From Reinekea marinisedimentorum (GTDB lineage Bacteria; Pseudomonadota; Gammaproteobacteria; Pseudomonadales; Natronospirillaceae), in assembly GCF_004341165.1 (NCBI RefSeq), contig NZ_SLZR01000004.1, positions 181,936-245,935 on the forward strand: a stretch of 64,000 bases of DNA, read 5' to 3'. Both the position numbers and the translations under genes were made by a program. The notes under the pieces were generated by a model. It saw only the letters and a list, made by a program, of their open reading frames with translations, had not been told where the DNA came from and did not search any database. Below, in pieces: positions 31,732 through 41,691 of this stretch; positions within the stretch are counted from its first letter, which is position 1, and each line of letters starts with the position of its first letter.

Positions 31732-32748
31732 ATGCAACCAACAACCTGTTCAATCATGATCGTCGACGACACCAAATTCAGCAGCGCTGTCGTCAATAAA
31801 ATGCTGAGAAATGAAGGCTTTTCGGACATTCGCATTGCAGAAACCGCAATAGACGCCCTGACAATGCTGAAAGAAAGAAACGCTGACATTCTGCTGGCAG
31901 ACTGGCTGATGCCCGGAATGGATGGCCTGGCACTGACCCAACTGGTGCGCGAACTCAACCGCCGTCAGAATAAGTTCACCTATGTTGTACTGCTGACAGC
32001 AAAAGAAGGTAATGAAGACCTGAAAGAGGCATTCGCCAAGGGCGTGGATGACTTCGTCGGTAAAACAACGCTCAAATCCCACCTGCTGCCGCGTGTTCAT
32101 GCGGCCCAGCGTATTTCAAGGTTCCAGAACTCCCTGCTGAGGCGCGAACTGAAGCTGAAAGAACAGTTCAGGACGCTATCGCTGATAAACCGGGTCGACC
32201 CGCCTACAAACGTGGGTAACCTGCAGTTTCTGGAACAGCAACTGGGGCGATACCTTGAGCAACACAAGGGGCGCAATGGCCACATTGGCCTGCTGCTGTG
32301 CCGGATAGACAACCTGCAATCGTACAGAGAGCAGCATGGTGACCGGTTCAGAAATCAAATATTGAAACAGGCATGCGAACGGCTCAAAGCAACTGCCCGG
32401 CCACTCGATGATGTCGCCCGGGTGAATGAGAACACGCTGGCGCTGGTACTTTACGGCCAGGAGGCTTCGTTTATTACCCACACGCTGATCCGGCGCGTAC
32501 AGGATTCTCTGTTTACACGAGCCTACTCAACCAGCGTCGGCTTTACCTCACTGACCGGTACACTGCAGTACGACATCATCGATGCCAACGGCAAAACACC
32601 TCAAACCGCAGTCGAAGTGATTACCGGCGCGCTCGATCGGCTCAACACACTGGAAAAGGGTCAATCGATACACTTCTGGGAACAGCCCAGCGAGGATCCG
32701 GCAGAATCAGACGATCCTGACGATTTACCGGAAATGGGCCAGCAATAG
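31732..32748 (+). CDS. Response regulator with degenerate GGDEF output domain
   Basis: The 338-residue protein starts with a receiver domain (residues about 5-125). The acidic pair D12-D13, phospho-acceptor D57 (LLADWLMPGMDG), T89 and K111 are all present, so phosphorylation is likely. The second half has a GGDEF-like fold (NLQFLEQQLGRYLEQ, LLLCRIDNLQSYREQHG), but the GGDEF motif is replaced by VNENTLALVL. It is therefore unlikely to make cyclic di-GMP. A role as effector or binding platform is inferred. It leads a run of four close same-strand genes that includes a histidine kinase. Confidence 0.88.
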   Translation: MQPTTCSIMIVDDTKFSSAVVNKMLRNEGFSDIRIAETAIDALTMLKERNADILLADWLMPGMDGLALTQLVRELNRRQNKFTYVVLLTAKEGNEDLKEAFAKGVDDFVGKTTLKSHLLPRVHAAQRISRFQNSLLRRELKLKEQFRTLSLINRVDPPTNVGNLQFLEQQLGRYLEQHKGRNGHIGLLLCRIDNLQSYREQHGDRFRNQILKQACERLKATARPLDDVARVNENTLALVLYGQEASFITHTLIRRVQDSLFTRAYSTSVGFTSLTGTLQYDIIDANGKTPQTAVEVITGALDRLNTLEKGQSIHFWEQPSEDPAESDDPDDLPEMGQQ

Positions 32749-32788
32749 CTGATACCCTACCTGAACCGATCATGCCGTAAACCGACCC

Positions 32789-33670
32789 ATGCCAAATTCT
32801 AATTCCATTATTATAGGGCCCGGCGCCATTGGCGCCCTGGCCTGTGCACACAGCCAATCCAATGCTAATTGCCTGGTTCTTGCTCACCGGAAAAACCAGA
32901 AGCTCAGCAAAACACTGCAAACGAACAGCGGCACCATTGCCCTCAACTGGCATTTAACTGAGCCGACCGAAGAGGTCGCACTCATCTGGGTGTGCAGCAA
33001 AGCCTCTGCCGCGTATCTGGCAACCAAACCGCTGCTTGAACAATACCCCTCTGCATACGCTATTATGCTGCATAACGGTATGGGCCCGCAGCAGACGCTG
33101 AGTGAGGAATTTCCCGGCAGAGTCATCTGGGGTGCCACAACCTGCGGCGCGATGCGCAAAGACACCAACACCATCATTCATACCGCAGCGGGCCGAACAC
33201 TACTCGGCTTACCGCAAGGCGCGCAGATACCGGTGGCTGTTCAACAATTGATTTCGCCGGCCAGCAACAGCGCCCGTGACGTTCTGGGTATTGAATTCAG
33301 CGACACCATTGAACAAACGCTATGGCATAAGGTGTTAATCAATGCAGCGATCAATCCGCTCACCGCAGTGCACCAGATCGCCAATGGGGAACTGTTGCAA
33401 CAGCAATATCTAACAGATATCAGTAACATCTGCCGGGAAACCTGCGCCATCATGCAACAGGCAGGCATAACACCACCGCCCGAGCCAGTTGAATTTATTC
33501 TGCAGGTTGCCCGTGCGACCGCAAAAAACCGCTCATCAATGGCTGAAGATATCCGGCTGAACAGAGCGACAGAAATCGACTACATCAACGGTTTCCTGAT
33601 CGCTCAGGCAAGGCTGCACGGGCTGGATGCCCTCTACCTGCAAAAGTGGTACGACGCCGTTGCAGAATAA
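32789..33670 (+). CDS. 2-dehydropantoate 2-reductase family protein
   Basis: PanE reduces ketopantoate to pantoate with NADPH on the way to coenzyme A. The 293-residue protein has the dinucleotide motif GPGAIGALACAHSQ (residues 10-23). The catalytic-lysine segment WHKVLINAAINPLTAVHQIANGEL and the later SSMAEDIRLNRATEIDYINGFLI complete the family pattern. It lies 40 bases after the response regulator. Some family members act on other ketoacids, so the PanE role is probable but not certain. Confidence 0.85.
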   Translation: MPNSNSIIIGPGAIGALACAHSQSNANCLVLAHRKNQKLSKTLQTNSGTIALNWHLTEPTEEVALIWVCSKASAAYLATKPLLEQYPSAYAIMLHNGMGPQQTLSEEFPGRVIWGATTCGAMRKDTNTIIHTAAGRTLLGLPQGAQIPVAVQQLISPASNSARDVLGIEFSDTIEQTLWHKVLINAAINPLTAVHQIANGELLQQQYLTDISNICRETCAIMQQAGITPPPEPVEFILQVARATAKNRSSMAEDIRLNRATEIDYINGFLIAQARLHGLDALYLQKWYDAVAE

Positions 33671-33736
33671 AGTGATAAACGACAACCTGTGCTAGTGTAA
33701 ACATACTTAGGCAGGCATCAATACAGATGAAACTCT

Positions 33737-35374
33737 ATGATTAAGTTCACCTCTCTTAGCCAGAAGTTTTTATTTGGCTATATTCTGGCAATCGCCAGCC
33801 TGATTCTTCACTTCATTATTATCGGGCAAGCCAAAAACCTGACCATGCTGGCCACAACCATTGGCTCCATTGTGGTGATCAGCACCATCTTCTTTATTCT
33901 GCACCTTTACCTGTACCGGAATTTTATCAAGCCGATCCATCATCTTATTCAGGTAACCAAAGACCATACCGCCAACACCCATTCCAAGCTGCGTGCCCGA
34001 AAGATCAGCGATGATGAACTGGGCGATCTGGTGGATACCTTTAACGAGATGATCAATCAGATTCAGCTGCGCGAGGAAATCATCATCTCTGAACGCGATC
34101 GCGTAGCCATCGCCCTGGAACAGGCAGACAACTACGCCGAAGTCACACAAAGTACCAATAAAAAGCTGGAGCTTGAAGTTCAGGTCCGTAAAGGCATTGA
34201 GGCGGAATTGACGGAAGTTCAACAGTTTCTGAATTCGGTGATCAACTCCAACCCCTCTGCCCTGATCGCCATTGATGAAAACCTGACGATTAAGCTGTGG
34301 AACTTTGCCGCCAGCCAGCTGGGCGGAATTGAAGCCAAGCAGGCCTCCGGTAAGAATCTAAATGAAGCCCTGCCCATACTTAATGACCATATCGACTGGA
34401 TCCGCAAAGTATGGGATGCCAACGCAACACGGCTGATCAGAAAGGCAGAAGTGCATCTGAATGACCGAACCCGCTCACTGGAGCTGATTGTGTACCCGCT
34501 GCGTAACACCCGGCAGCTGGCCGCCGTTATTCGCATTGATGACGTCACCGAAAAGATAAAGATGGAAGAAGCCATCGTTCAGTCTGAAAAAATCATGTCA
34601 CTCGGCGGTATGGCCGCAGGCATGGCGCATGAGATTAACAACCCGATCAGCGCCATCGTGCAGAACGTGCAGAACATTCAGCGGCGCATCAGAACCGACC
34701 TTGAAGCCAACCAGGAGCTGGCCCGGGAGATCGGCATTCACCTGGATCAGCTCAACGCCTATCTGGATCAACGCAAGATTACCGGCTTTTTAAAGAACAT
34801 TTCCGACAGCGGCCTGCGTGCCTCGCAGCTCGTGGCCAATATGTTGCAGTTTAGCCGAGCCAATGATTTGAGCCTGCAGCCGTGCAGGGTGGTCGAGGTC
34901 TTGGAAAAAGCCATTAGTATTGCCTCGACCAACGATCTGATGCACGACTTCAAAGACACCATCTCGTTAAATTTCGACCAGAATTTCAAAGACCCCGATG
35001 CCTATGTACGCGGCGTTTTTACCGAGCTGGAGCAGGTGATACTGAACCTGATCAAGAACTCAACCCATGCCATTCACCAGCGCAAACTGACACTGAACGA
35101 CATTGATGAGGGCGTGATCCGGATCCACCAGTTCACCCGTGATGACCGATGTTTTATTCAGGTTACCGATAACGGCATTGGTATGTCTGCAGAGACCCGC
35201 CGGCATGTTTTTGAACCCTTCTTCACAACCAAGGATGTGGGTGCCGGGACCGGCCTGGGCATGTCAGTCAGCTACTTCATCGTTACATCACACCACAAAG
35301 GTACGATGCACGTGGATTCGGAATTAGGGCATGGTGCAACCTTTGAGATCGCATTACCACTTTTGAAAGATTAA
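33737..35374 (+). CDS. Membrane sensor histidine kinase (HAMP-PAS)
   Basis: The 545-residue kinase has two membrane segments close together (about residues 11-28 and 33-56) with almost no periplasmic loop, so it probably senses within the membrane or cytoplasm. HAMP (about 57-110), a coiled coil and a PAS domain ([19 protein letters not shown]) follow. The phospho-acceptor is H298 in [13 protein letters not shown]. The ATPase part has the N box [17 protein letters not shown], and the G2 box [15 protein letters not shown]. The response regulator two genes upstream is a candidate partner, by proximity only. Confidence 0.93.
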   Translation: MIKFTSLSQKFLFGYILAIASLILHFIIIGQAKNLTMLATTIGSIVVISTIFFILHLYLYRNFIKPIHHLIQVTKDHTANTHSKLRARKISDDELGDLVDTFNEMINQIQLREEIIISERDRVAIALEQADNYAEVTQSTNKKLELEVQVRKGIEAELTEVQQFLNSVINSNPSALIAIDENLTIKLWNFAASQLGGIEAKQASGKNLNEALPILNDHIDWIRKVWDANATRLIRKAEVHLNDRTRSLELIVYPLRNTRQLAAVIRIDDVTEKIKMEEAIVQSEKIMSLGGMAAGMAHEINNPISAIVQNVQNIQRRIRTDLEANQELAREIGIHLDQLNAYLDQRKITGFLKNISDSGLRASQLVANMLQFSRANDLSLQPCRVVEVLEKAISIASTNDLMHDFKDTISLNFDQNFKDPDAYVRGVFTELEQVILNLIKNSTHAIHQRKLTLNDIDEGVIRIHQFTRDDRCFIQVTDNGIGMSAETRRHVFEPFFTTKDVGAGTGLGMSVSYFIVTSHHKGTMHVDSELGHGATFEIALPLLKD

Positions 35375-35384
35375 GGGATACAAC

Positions 35385-35942
35385 ATGGGGATCCGCCTGA
35401 CCAAAATTTACACACGCTCCGGAGATAAAGGCAAAACCGGCCTGGGCATTAAAGACAGAATCGCAAAGGACAGCCTTCGAATCACCGCCATTGGCGATAT
35501 AGATGAGCTGAACAGCACTGTCGGCGTGCTGATAGAAACGCTCGATAAAAGCTCTGAACTGATAAAGCCATTACGGCAGCGACAACATGACCTGTTCGAT
35601 CTGGGTGGCGAGCTGGCCATGCCCGGCTACGAGCTGTTAGGCAGTGAGCTGATAACGGATCTGGAAACCGAAATTGATCAGCTCAATGAAGCATTACCGC
35701 CGCTGGAGAACTTTATCCTGCCGGGTGGAAACCTGGCGGCAGCGCAGACCCATATGGCGCGCTCCATTTGTCGTCGCGCAGAAAGAACCGTGGTCAGCTT
35801 TAACCGCGAGGAAGAAAAACCCCACCTTCTGGCTCAGCAATACCTGAACCGGCTTTCAGACTACTTTTTTGTTCTGGCCAGGCACTTGGCGCGGCAGAGC
35901 GACGGTGAAGAAATCCTCTGGCAATCCCGGCATAAGCGCTAA
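35385..35942 (+). CDS. ATP:cob(I)alamin adenosyltransferase, PduO type
   Basis: This enzyme forms adenosylcobalamin (coenzyme B12) from cob(I)alamin and ATP. The 185-residue protein has the N-terminal ATP motif IYTRSGDKGKTGLG and the later family motifs RSICRRAERTVVSF and YLNRLSDYFFVLAR. It follows the kinase gene by 10 bases. The cell may salvage B12; no biosynthesis genes are in the window. Confidence 0.92.
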   Translation: MGIRLTKIYTRSGDKGKTGLGIKDRIAKDSLRITAIGDIDELNSTVGVLIETLDKSSELIKPLRQRQHDLFDLGGELAMPGYELLGSELITDLETEIDQLNEALPPLENFILPGGNLAAAQTHMARSICRRAERTVVSFNREEEKPHLLAQQYLNRLSDYFFVLARHLARQSDGEEILWQSRHKR

Positions 35943-36063
35943 TTGAGCTCTTTATACAGGGCAACCTGTATTTGCTCACAAAACCGACCGAAATGATTAA
36001 ACCTGCCGGAGTCGCGGCCGATAAACCTAGATGTAACCACTGGCGTTTAAGAGACCATGACTC

Positions 36064-36288
36064 ATGGCAGCAATCATTCTTGGTAAAAACCTGCTTAGCA
36101 AAGAAGAGCTTATCGAATTCGCTTTCAGCGAACTCAACCACCGTGGCCTGAATCTGGCGCAATTGACGGATTTGACCACCGATGCCGCCGTGCAATCATC
36201 GTTATCGCTGATTCGCATGATGAAGGCGGAACGGATTTATGTCAGCACCAAACCTGCCATCACAAACACGCCTGCACCGAACCGATAA
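36064..36288 (+). CDS. Small hypothetical protein
   Basis: A 74-residue open frame with no family I recognise. It starts MAAIILGKNLLSKEELIEFAFSE-like and reads as a helical domain with a polar tail (STKPAITNTPAPNR). There is no strong ribosome-binding site. Codon use resembles neighbouring genes, and a hairpin covers its stop codon. It may be a real small gene, but evidence is thin. Confidence 0.45.
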   Translation: MAAIILGKNLLSKEELIEFAFSELNHRGLNLAQLTDLTTDAAVQSSLSLIRMMKAERIYVSTKPAITNTPAPNR

Positions 36289-36305
36289 GCTTTGATTTAT
36301 CGGTT
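36280..36305 (+). terminator. Hairpin over the stop codon of the small gene
   Basis: A 9-bp perfect stem AACCGATAA/TTATCGGTT with an 8-base loop overlaps the TAA stop at 36286-36288. No T run follows, so it is only a possible terminator or stabiliser. Confidence 0.45.
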
Positions 36306-36664
36306 CCACCCCGGCAACGGAGCAGGCCGTGTCTTTGCCGATTTATCCATCGTTAGCCAGCTGAAACCGCCATCCTGTTCACGAATGGTTCCGCCCCGGT
36401 GCCGGAACCCATCTGAGCTGTGCAAATAACAGTCATACCGGCAATTAAACAGGCCCGGCGCTGCATAGCTGAATTGACCAGTGGCTCATTTTCACCGACA
36501 CTTATTACCCTGATGCAGAGGCAACAGCAAAACTGATGCATTGGCGCCATCATCCGGTTGCTATGCCTGACACGCTTTCGCCTTTTAGCCAACTATCTAT
36601 AATTTTGTCTGAGAAGACAAAAAAGCAAATTAACCAGTTAAAAACCCGACTTAAGGAAACTTTC
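36289..36664. other. Intergenic region before gcvH
   Basis: This region of 376 bases has no supported gene. Two related 20-base blocks (36302-36321 and 36387-36406, GGTTCC-A/G-CCCCGG start) differ at four positions. The second can form a GGTTCCG/CGGAACC hairpin. A TATAAT box at 36598-36603 is a probable gcvH -10. I looked for a glycine riboswitch and did not find its conserved core. Confidence 0.5.
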
Positions 36665-37057
36665 ATGAGCAATATTCCAGCCGACCTGAAATACGCCGAC
36701 TCTCACGAATGGGTAAGAGAAGAAGCAAACGAGGTTGTTGTTATAGGTATCAGTGATTACGCACAAGAAAAGCTGGGTGACGTGGTTTTTGTTGAGTTAC
36801 CGGAAGTCGGTGAAGAATTTAACGCAGGCGATGCGGTAGCGGTGGTTGAATCTGTAAAAGCCGCTTCTGATATTTACACCCCGGTTACCGGCACCATTAC
36901 CGAAGTCAATGCCAGCCTGGAAGACAGCCCGGAACAGGTCAATGAAGATGCCTACGAAGATGGCTGGCTGTTCAAAGTTAAGATGTCCGACCCGGAAGAA
37001 GTAAACGACCTGATGGATGCGGATTCTTACGCTGATCAGTGCACTGAAGAAGACTGA
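36665..37057 (+). CDS. gcvH: Glycine cleavage system H protein
   Basis: GcvH carries the aminomethyl group on a lipoyl arm between the P, T and L proteins of the glycine cleavage system. The 130-residue protein has the lipoyl lysine K65 in [22 protein letters not shown] opens the domain and [10 protein letters not shown] closes it. The start ATG at 36665 follows TAAGGAAAC; the longer open frame upstream adds unrelated residues. gcvP follows after 145 bases. gcvT is not in the window. Confidence 0.96.
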   Translation: MSNIPADLKYADSHEWVREEANEVVVIGISDYAQEKLGDVVFVELPEVGEEFNAGDAVAVVESVKAASDIYTPVTGTITEVNASLEDSPEQVNEDAYEDGWLFKVKMSDPEEVNDLMDADSYADQCTEED

Positions 37058-37074
37058 TAAAAACTACAAATATA

Positions 37075-37115
37075 AAAAGCTGCCAGCAGGCTCACAGACT
37101 GGCAGCCAAGCTTTT
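37075..37115 (+). terminator. Hairpin between gcvH and gcvP
   Basis: An 8-bp stem GCTGCCAG/CTGGCAGC with a 12-base loop is flanked by A-rich and T-rich sides (AAAAAGC and AAGCTTTT). It may partly terminate transcription and so set the H to P protein ratio. Confidence 0.55.
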
Positions 37116-37202
37116 CGACAGGCAATCACACATTAAAAATAATACTGAAAACAGTGCACAAGCCTCTGTTAAAAGTCGCCCTGAACATTTGCCGAGACAT
37201 TC

Positions 37203-40082
37203 ATGACCTCATCACTCACAGAATACGAAAATCGAGATGCCTTCATTGGCCGCCACATAGGCCCCAACCGATCAGAGCAGAAAGAACTGCTCTCTGCCAT
37301 ACATGCCAGTTCGCTGGATGAACTGAGTCAGAATATCGTTCCCGCCGACATTCAGTTAAACACCCCGCTGACGCTGGAAAACGCGACTCCAGAAACTGAA
37401 GCACTGGCCTACCTGAATGCCATTGCAGAGCAGAACATCGTTGGCAAAAGCTACATCGGCATGGGCTATTACGACACCGAAGTACCGGGTGTTATTCAAC
37501 GCAATGTTCTGGAAAACCCGGGCTGGTATACCGCCTATACGCCCTATCAACCTGAAATTGCTCAGGGCCGTCTGGAAGCGCTGATGAACTTCCAGCAAAT
37601 GGTTCTGGATTTAACCGCCATGGAAATTGCCAATGCGTCGCTGCTGGATGAAGCCACCGCCGCAGCCGAGGCCATGGCCATGGCTAAACGCTGTGTGCGC
37701 AAGAACAAATCGAATCTGTTTTTTGTGGATGACAACACCCATCCGCAAACCATCGATGTACTGCGTACCCGCGCCGAGTATTTTGACATCGAGCTGGTTG
37801 TCGGTGAGCTGACCGAGCTGAGCAAGCACGATGTTTTCGCGGCACTGATCCAATACCCCGGCTCCAATGGCCGCATTCTTAATCCGGAGCCGTTCATTGA
37901 TGCGCTGCACGAGCACAACGCTCTGGCCATCGTTGCAACCGACCTGATGGCGCTTTGCATGCTGAAGCCGCCCGGTGAAATGAAGGCCGATATTGTCTTC
38001 GGCAGCAGTCAGCGCTTTGGCATCCCGATGGGCTTTGGCGGCCCGCATGCCGCATTTTTTGCCACCCGTGAATCTTATAAGCGCGCCATACCCGGCCGGA
38101 TCATCGGCGTTTCCAAAGACAGTGCCGGCAAGCCGGCGTACCGCATGGCACTGCAAACCCGCGAACAGCACATTCGCCGCGAGAAGGCGACTTCCAATAT
38201 CTGTACCTCGCAGGTACTGCTGGCCAACATGGCAGGTTTTTACGCGGTGTATCACGGGCCGAAGGGGCTGACCAAGATCGCCAAGCGCATTCACCGCCTG
38301 GCAGGCATTCTGGCAGAAGGCCTGGAAGCCAAGGGTGTCTACGTGGTCAATAGCCACTTCTTCGACACCATCACGATTAACTCGCTGCACAATGCCGAAG
38401 TTATTCAGGAACGGGCGCGGGCGCAAAATGTTAACTTCCGTATTAATGGCAGCCATATCGGCATCTCTATTAACGAGACCACGACCCGCTTCGACATTGA
38501 AGAGCTGTTCGACATTCTGCTCGGCGAGCACGACCTGAATACCGAAAGCATCGATGAATACGTTACGGAGCAAAGCACCACCTTTATTCCTGAAAATCTG
38601 GAGCGCAGTACCGCCTTTATGACACACCCGGTGTTTAATTCGCATCACAGCGAAACCGGCATGCTGCGCTATCTGAAAAAACTCGAAAACCGCGATTTGG
38701 CGCTGAATCACAGCATGATTGCGCTGGGTTCCTGCACCATGAAGCTAAATGCGACGGCGCAGATGCTGCCGGTCACCTGGGAAAAGTTCAGCCGCATCCA
38801 CCCGTTTTCGCCCAAGTCGCAAACCCGCGGCTACCGCAACCTGATCGATGAACTGCAAACCATGCTGAAAACCATTACCGGTTTTGAAGCCATCAGCCTG
38901 CAGCCAAACTCCGGTGCTCAGGGCGAATATGCCGGCCTGCTGGCAATCCGAAAATACCAGCAAGCCATGGGTGATACTCAGCGCGATATCTGCCTGATCC
39001 CACAATCGGCACACGGCACCAACCCGGCTTCGGCGCAGATGATGGGGCTGCAGGTCGTGGTGGTAAAAACCAATGCTCAGGGCAATATTGATATTGAAGA
39101 TCTGGCAACCAAGGCCGAAGCTGCCGGTGAACGCCTGAGCTGCATGATGATCACCTACCCTTCCACCTACGGTGTGTATGAACGGGGAATTAAAGAGGTC
39201 TGTGCACTCATTCATGAACATGGCGGCCAGGTTTACATGGATGGCGCCAACCTGAATGCGCAGGTTGGCCTGACCCGACCGGCAGACATTGGTGCCGATG
39301 TCGCCCATATGAATCTGCACAAAACCTTTGCCATTCCACATGGCGGCGGCGGTCCGGGCATGGGCCCAATCGGCTGTGCGGCACACCTGCAAGCCTACCT
39401 GCCCGGCCACAGCATTACAGAAATAAAAGGCGGCAACCGTGCAATGGGTGCCGTTTCAGCGGCGGCATTCGGCAGCGCCTCGATCCTGGCGATTTCCTGG
39501 ATGTACATTCGCCTGCTCGGTGCCAACGGCCTAAAAGAGGCCAGCCAGGTGGCAATACTCAATGCCAACTATGTGGCCCAGAAGCTGGCGCCCTGCTTCC
39601 CGATTCTGTACACCGATGAAAATGGCCGTGTTGCACATGAATGTATTATCGATTTGCGACCACTCAAGGCGGCTACCGGTATTACCGAGGTCGATATTGC
39701 CAAGCGTTTGATGGACTATGGTTTCCATGCACCGACCATGTCATTCCCGGTGCCGGGCACCTTCATGATTGAGCCGACCGAATCAGAATCAAAAGAAGAA
39801 CTGGATCGCTTTGTAGAGGCGATGACCTCGATCTACCATGAAGTCAAAAACGTCCAGAACGGCATCTGGAGCCTGGAAGATAACCCGTTGGTGAACGCAC
39901 CGCACTCTCAGGCAGATTTAATTAAAGACTGGCCGCACAGCTATAACCGTGAACAGGCGGTTTACCCGCTGCCTTGGGTTGCTGAAAACAAGTTCTGGCC
40001 ATTTGTGAACCGCATTGATGATGCCTGGGGTGACAGAAACCTGTTCTGCTCCTGCCCGGAAACGTCGAGTTACGAGGAATAA
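37203..40082 (+). CDS. gcvP: Glycine dehydrogenase (decarboxylating), P protein
   Basis: GcvP uses pyridoxal phosphate to decarboxylate glycine and loads the remaining aminomethyl on GcvH. The 959 residues match the single-chain form. FIGRHIGP near the start, the PLP lysine K707 in [18 protein letters not shown], and the NPASAQMMG and [11 protein letters not shown] segments are all in place. The C-terminus [12 protein letters not shown] is typical. The ribosome-binding site is weak. The GcvR-like gene begins 3 bases after the stop. Confidence 0.98.
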   Translation: MTSSLTEYENRDAFIGRHIGPNRSEQKELLSAIHASSLDELSQNIVPADIQLNTPLTLENATPETEALAYLNAIAEQNIVGKSYIGMGYYDTEVPGVIQRNVLENPGWYTAYTPYQPEIAQGRLEALMNFQQMVLDLTAMEIANASLLDEATAAAEAMAMAKRCVRKNKSNLFFVDDNTHPQTIDVLRTRAEYFDIELVVGELTELSKHDVFAALIQYPGSNGRILNPEPFIDALHEHNALAIVATDLMALCMLKPPGEMKADIVFGSSQRFGIPMGFGGPHAAFFATRESYKRAIPGRIIGVSKDSAGKPAYRMALQTREQHIRREKATSNICTSQVLLANMAGFYAVYHGPKGLTKIAKRIHRLAGILAEGLEAKGVYVVNSHFFDTITINSLHNAEVIQERARAQNVNFRINGSHIGISINETTTRFDIEELFDILLGEHDLNTESIDEYVTEQSTTFIPENLERSTAFMTHPVFNSHHSETGMLRYLKKLENRDLALNHSMIALGSCTMKLNATAQMLPVTWEKFSRIHPFSPKSQTRGYRNLIDELQTMLKTITGFEAISLQPNSGAQGEYAGLLAIRKYQQAMGDTQRDICLIPQSAHGTNPASAQMMGLQVVVVKTNAQGNIDIEDLATKAEAAGERLSCMMITYPSTYGVYERGIKEVCALIHEHGGQVYMDGANLNAQVGLTRPADIGADVAHMNLHKTFAIPHGGGGPGMGPIGCAAHLQAYLPGHSITEIKGGNRAMGAVSAAAFGSASILAISWMYIRLLGANGLKEASQVAILNANYVAQKLAPCFPILYTDENGRVAHECIIDLRPLKAATGITEVDIAKRLMDYGFHAPTMSFPVPGTFMIEPTESESKEELDRFVEAMTSIYHEVKNVQNGIWSLEDNPLVNAPHSQADLIKDWPHSYNREQAVYPLPWVAENKFWPFVNRIDDAWGDRNLFCSCPETSSYEE

Positions 40083-40085
40083 TTA

Positions 40086-40580
40086 ATGGAAGTCATCTTA
40101 ACAGTACTGGCCAACGATAAACCCGGCATTGCCGAATCACTGGCTCAGAAAATTGAGCAGTATCAGGGCAACTGGCTGGAAAGCCGTATGGCAACAATGG
40201 CCGGTAAATTTGCCGGCATTATCCGCATCGAAATTGATGAACACAAAGCGCCAGAGCTGCAGAAGGGTTTGCAGACGCTGCGCGATATAGGCTTGTCTAT
40301 CCAGTTTGAACTGGGTGAAACACCGGAAGAACCGGTTGATGTGCACTCCGTTGAGGTTGTCGGCAACGACCGGCCCGGCATCATTCGCGAGGTAACCGAA
40401 GCACTGACACCTATTGGCGTTAATGTCATCGACTTACAAACGGAGATCGAACCGGCCTCCATGAGCGGCGGCAACCTGTTCAAAGCAAAGATTAAGTACA
40501 CAATTAAAGAAGGCCAGCCTATTCAGCTGGTGACCGAGGCTCTGGAAGAGTTATCACCAGATTTAATGGTCGATCACTGA
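40086..40580 (+). CDS. GcvR-like tandem ACT-domain regulator
   Basis: The 164-residue protein has two ACT domains (residues about 3-75 and 88-160). Both carry the ligand-turn pattern: LANDKPGIAESLAQKI and VGNDRPGIIREVTEAL. GcvR in E. coli binds glycine and restrains the activator GcvA of the glycine cleavage operon. The gene directly follows gcvP with a 3-base gap. That position supports a role in sensing glycine, although no GcvA-type regulator is seen here. Confidence 0.85.
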   Translation: MEVILTVLANDKPGIAESLAQKIEQYQGNWLESRMATMAGKFAGIIRIEIDEHKAPELQKGLQTLRDIGLSIQFELGETPEEPVDVHSVEVVGNDRPGIIREVTEALTPIGVNVIDLQTEIEPASMSGGNLFKAKIKYTIKEGQPIQLVTEALEELSPDLMVDH

Positions 40581-40603
40581 TCCGCAACGCCAGGCTGGCC
40601 CGT

Positions 40604-41416
40604 TTAAATCTCCACAGTACTGAGCGCTGCAGCAGAAAACAGCCGTAACAAACGATACCGGTTAATCGCTGCAGCCAAATCGTGTTCAGTACTGTGGGTA
40701 CTGAACAGCCTCACGCCTGCCTCGCCTGCGTTGCTTGGTTCGCCTTCAGCAAACCTGCGCTTAACCTCCTGCGCGATGGCATAGCTGGTATCAACAACCG
40801 AAACAGACGGGCTGCACAACTGAGCAATTTCATCCTTCACGAGTGGATAGTGGGTACAGCCGAGCACAATCTGATCAATGCCATTATCGATCAGCGGTGA
40901 GCAGTACTCGTGCAGCAGCGCCGGCAGCTCATCACTGCAGCGTTCAATAGCCGCGGCAAGCCCGGTACAGCCCTGACTGATGACCTCTACCCGCGGTAAA
41001 AACTGCTCCAGCAATGCCTGATAACGCCGCGAGGCCAGGGTGTTATCTGTCGCCAGAATAGCGATCTTTTGCGATAGCGATCTCAGTGCCGCCGGCTTTA
41101 CTCCCGGCTCAACACCAACAATGGGCACAGCAAACTCACCGCGTAACTGGCGAATGGCTATCGCGGTAGCGGTATTACAGGCAACGACAATCAGCGTGCA
41201 GCCCTGCTGTATAAGCCACTGAGTAATACGCACAGAGCGCTCTGATACAAAGAGTTCAGGCTGGTTTCCATAGGGTGCAAACTTCTGGTCAGCGACATAA
41301 CAGAGGGGGGCTTCCGGAAGTGCTTGGTGTATTTCAGCGAGAACTGTCAGGCCACCAATACCTGAATCGAAGACTCCGATCATCGGCTCAGCATCAAAAG
41401 AAAACAGATGCCGCAT
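40604..41416 (-). CDS. murI: Glutamate racemase
   Basis: MurI makes D-glutamate for peptidoglycan. The 270-residue protein has GVFDSGIGGLTVL, the first catalytic cysteine in VVACNTATAIAI and the second in LGCTHYPLVKDEI, so both active-site acid/base residues are present. It converges on the GcvR-like gene with 23 bases between. ATG at 41416 is used; a second ATG 33 bases downstream (MIGVFDSG) is also possible. Confidence 0.95.
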   Translation of the reverse strand: MRHLFSFDAEPMIGVFDSGIGGLTVLAEIHQALPEAPLCYVADQKFAPYGNQPELFVSERSVRITQWLIQQGCTLIVVACNTATAIAIRQLRGEFAVPIVGVEPGVKPAALRSLSQKIAILATDNTLASRRYQALLEQFLPRVEVISQGCTGLAAAIERCSDELPALLHEYCSPLIDNGIDQIVLGCTHYPLVKDEIAQLCSPSVSVVDTSYAIAQEVKRRFAEGEPSNAGEAGVRLFSTHSTEHDLAAAINRYRLLRLFSAAALSTVEI

Positions 41417-41446
41417 GCTAATGCTTTCCGGCCGCTAAAAACAGGA

Positions 41447-41654
41447 AGGCCGGAGTAAATACCCAGGCCCCAGACTGCTTACAAAGTCACCGCAGACCTC
41501 AAGGCGATGAAAAGGTAGCTCCTAAATAGACGTCGAAAACATGGATGTTTTCGTCGAGCGTATCAGGACGATACTTGCAGCGGTCTATTTAGGGGCTACC
41601 TTTTCGTCGACGGGGTTTATCGACAACCTGAGGCCGGAGTAAATACCCCGGCCC
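41447..41654. repeat. 24-bp direct repeats flanking the palindromic element
   Basis: Two 24-base copies (41447-41470 and 41631-41654), reading AGGCCGGAGTAAATACCC followed by C/A variants and GGCCC, differ at one position. Each can form a short GGCC stem. They sit outside the 41505-41609 palindrome and could be a target duplication, or a duplicated hairpin between murI and ald. Confidence 0.65.
41505..41609. repeat. 105-bp palindromic MITE-like element with nested hairpins
   Basis: 27-base inverted arms (41505-41531 and 41583-41609, containing AAAAGGTAGC and CTAAATAGAC) match with two differences. Inside are two small perfect hairpins: CGAAAACAT/ATGTTTTCG (41534-41553) and GTATC/GATAC (41560-41574). 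No reading frame is present. Its size and arm ends resemble the element at 8215-8314, so the two may belong to related families. Confidence 0.75.
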
Positions 41655-41691
41655 TGTCCATACAATGCTAATCCTATTGGCGCATGCGCTA

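Noticed and set aside
36353..36592. Minus-strand 79-residue frame upstream of gcvH
   Set aside because: Runs through the likely gcvH promoter; Cys- and Met-rich peptide with no family and no start signal.
36289..36664. Glycine riboswitch upstream of gcvH
   Set aside because: I looked for the conserved glycine aptamer core and did not see it. The hairpins present do not fit.
37611..38711. A 366-residue frame antisense to gcvP
   Set aside because: It is a shadow of gcvP, with no recognisable domain.
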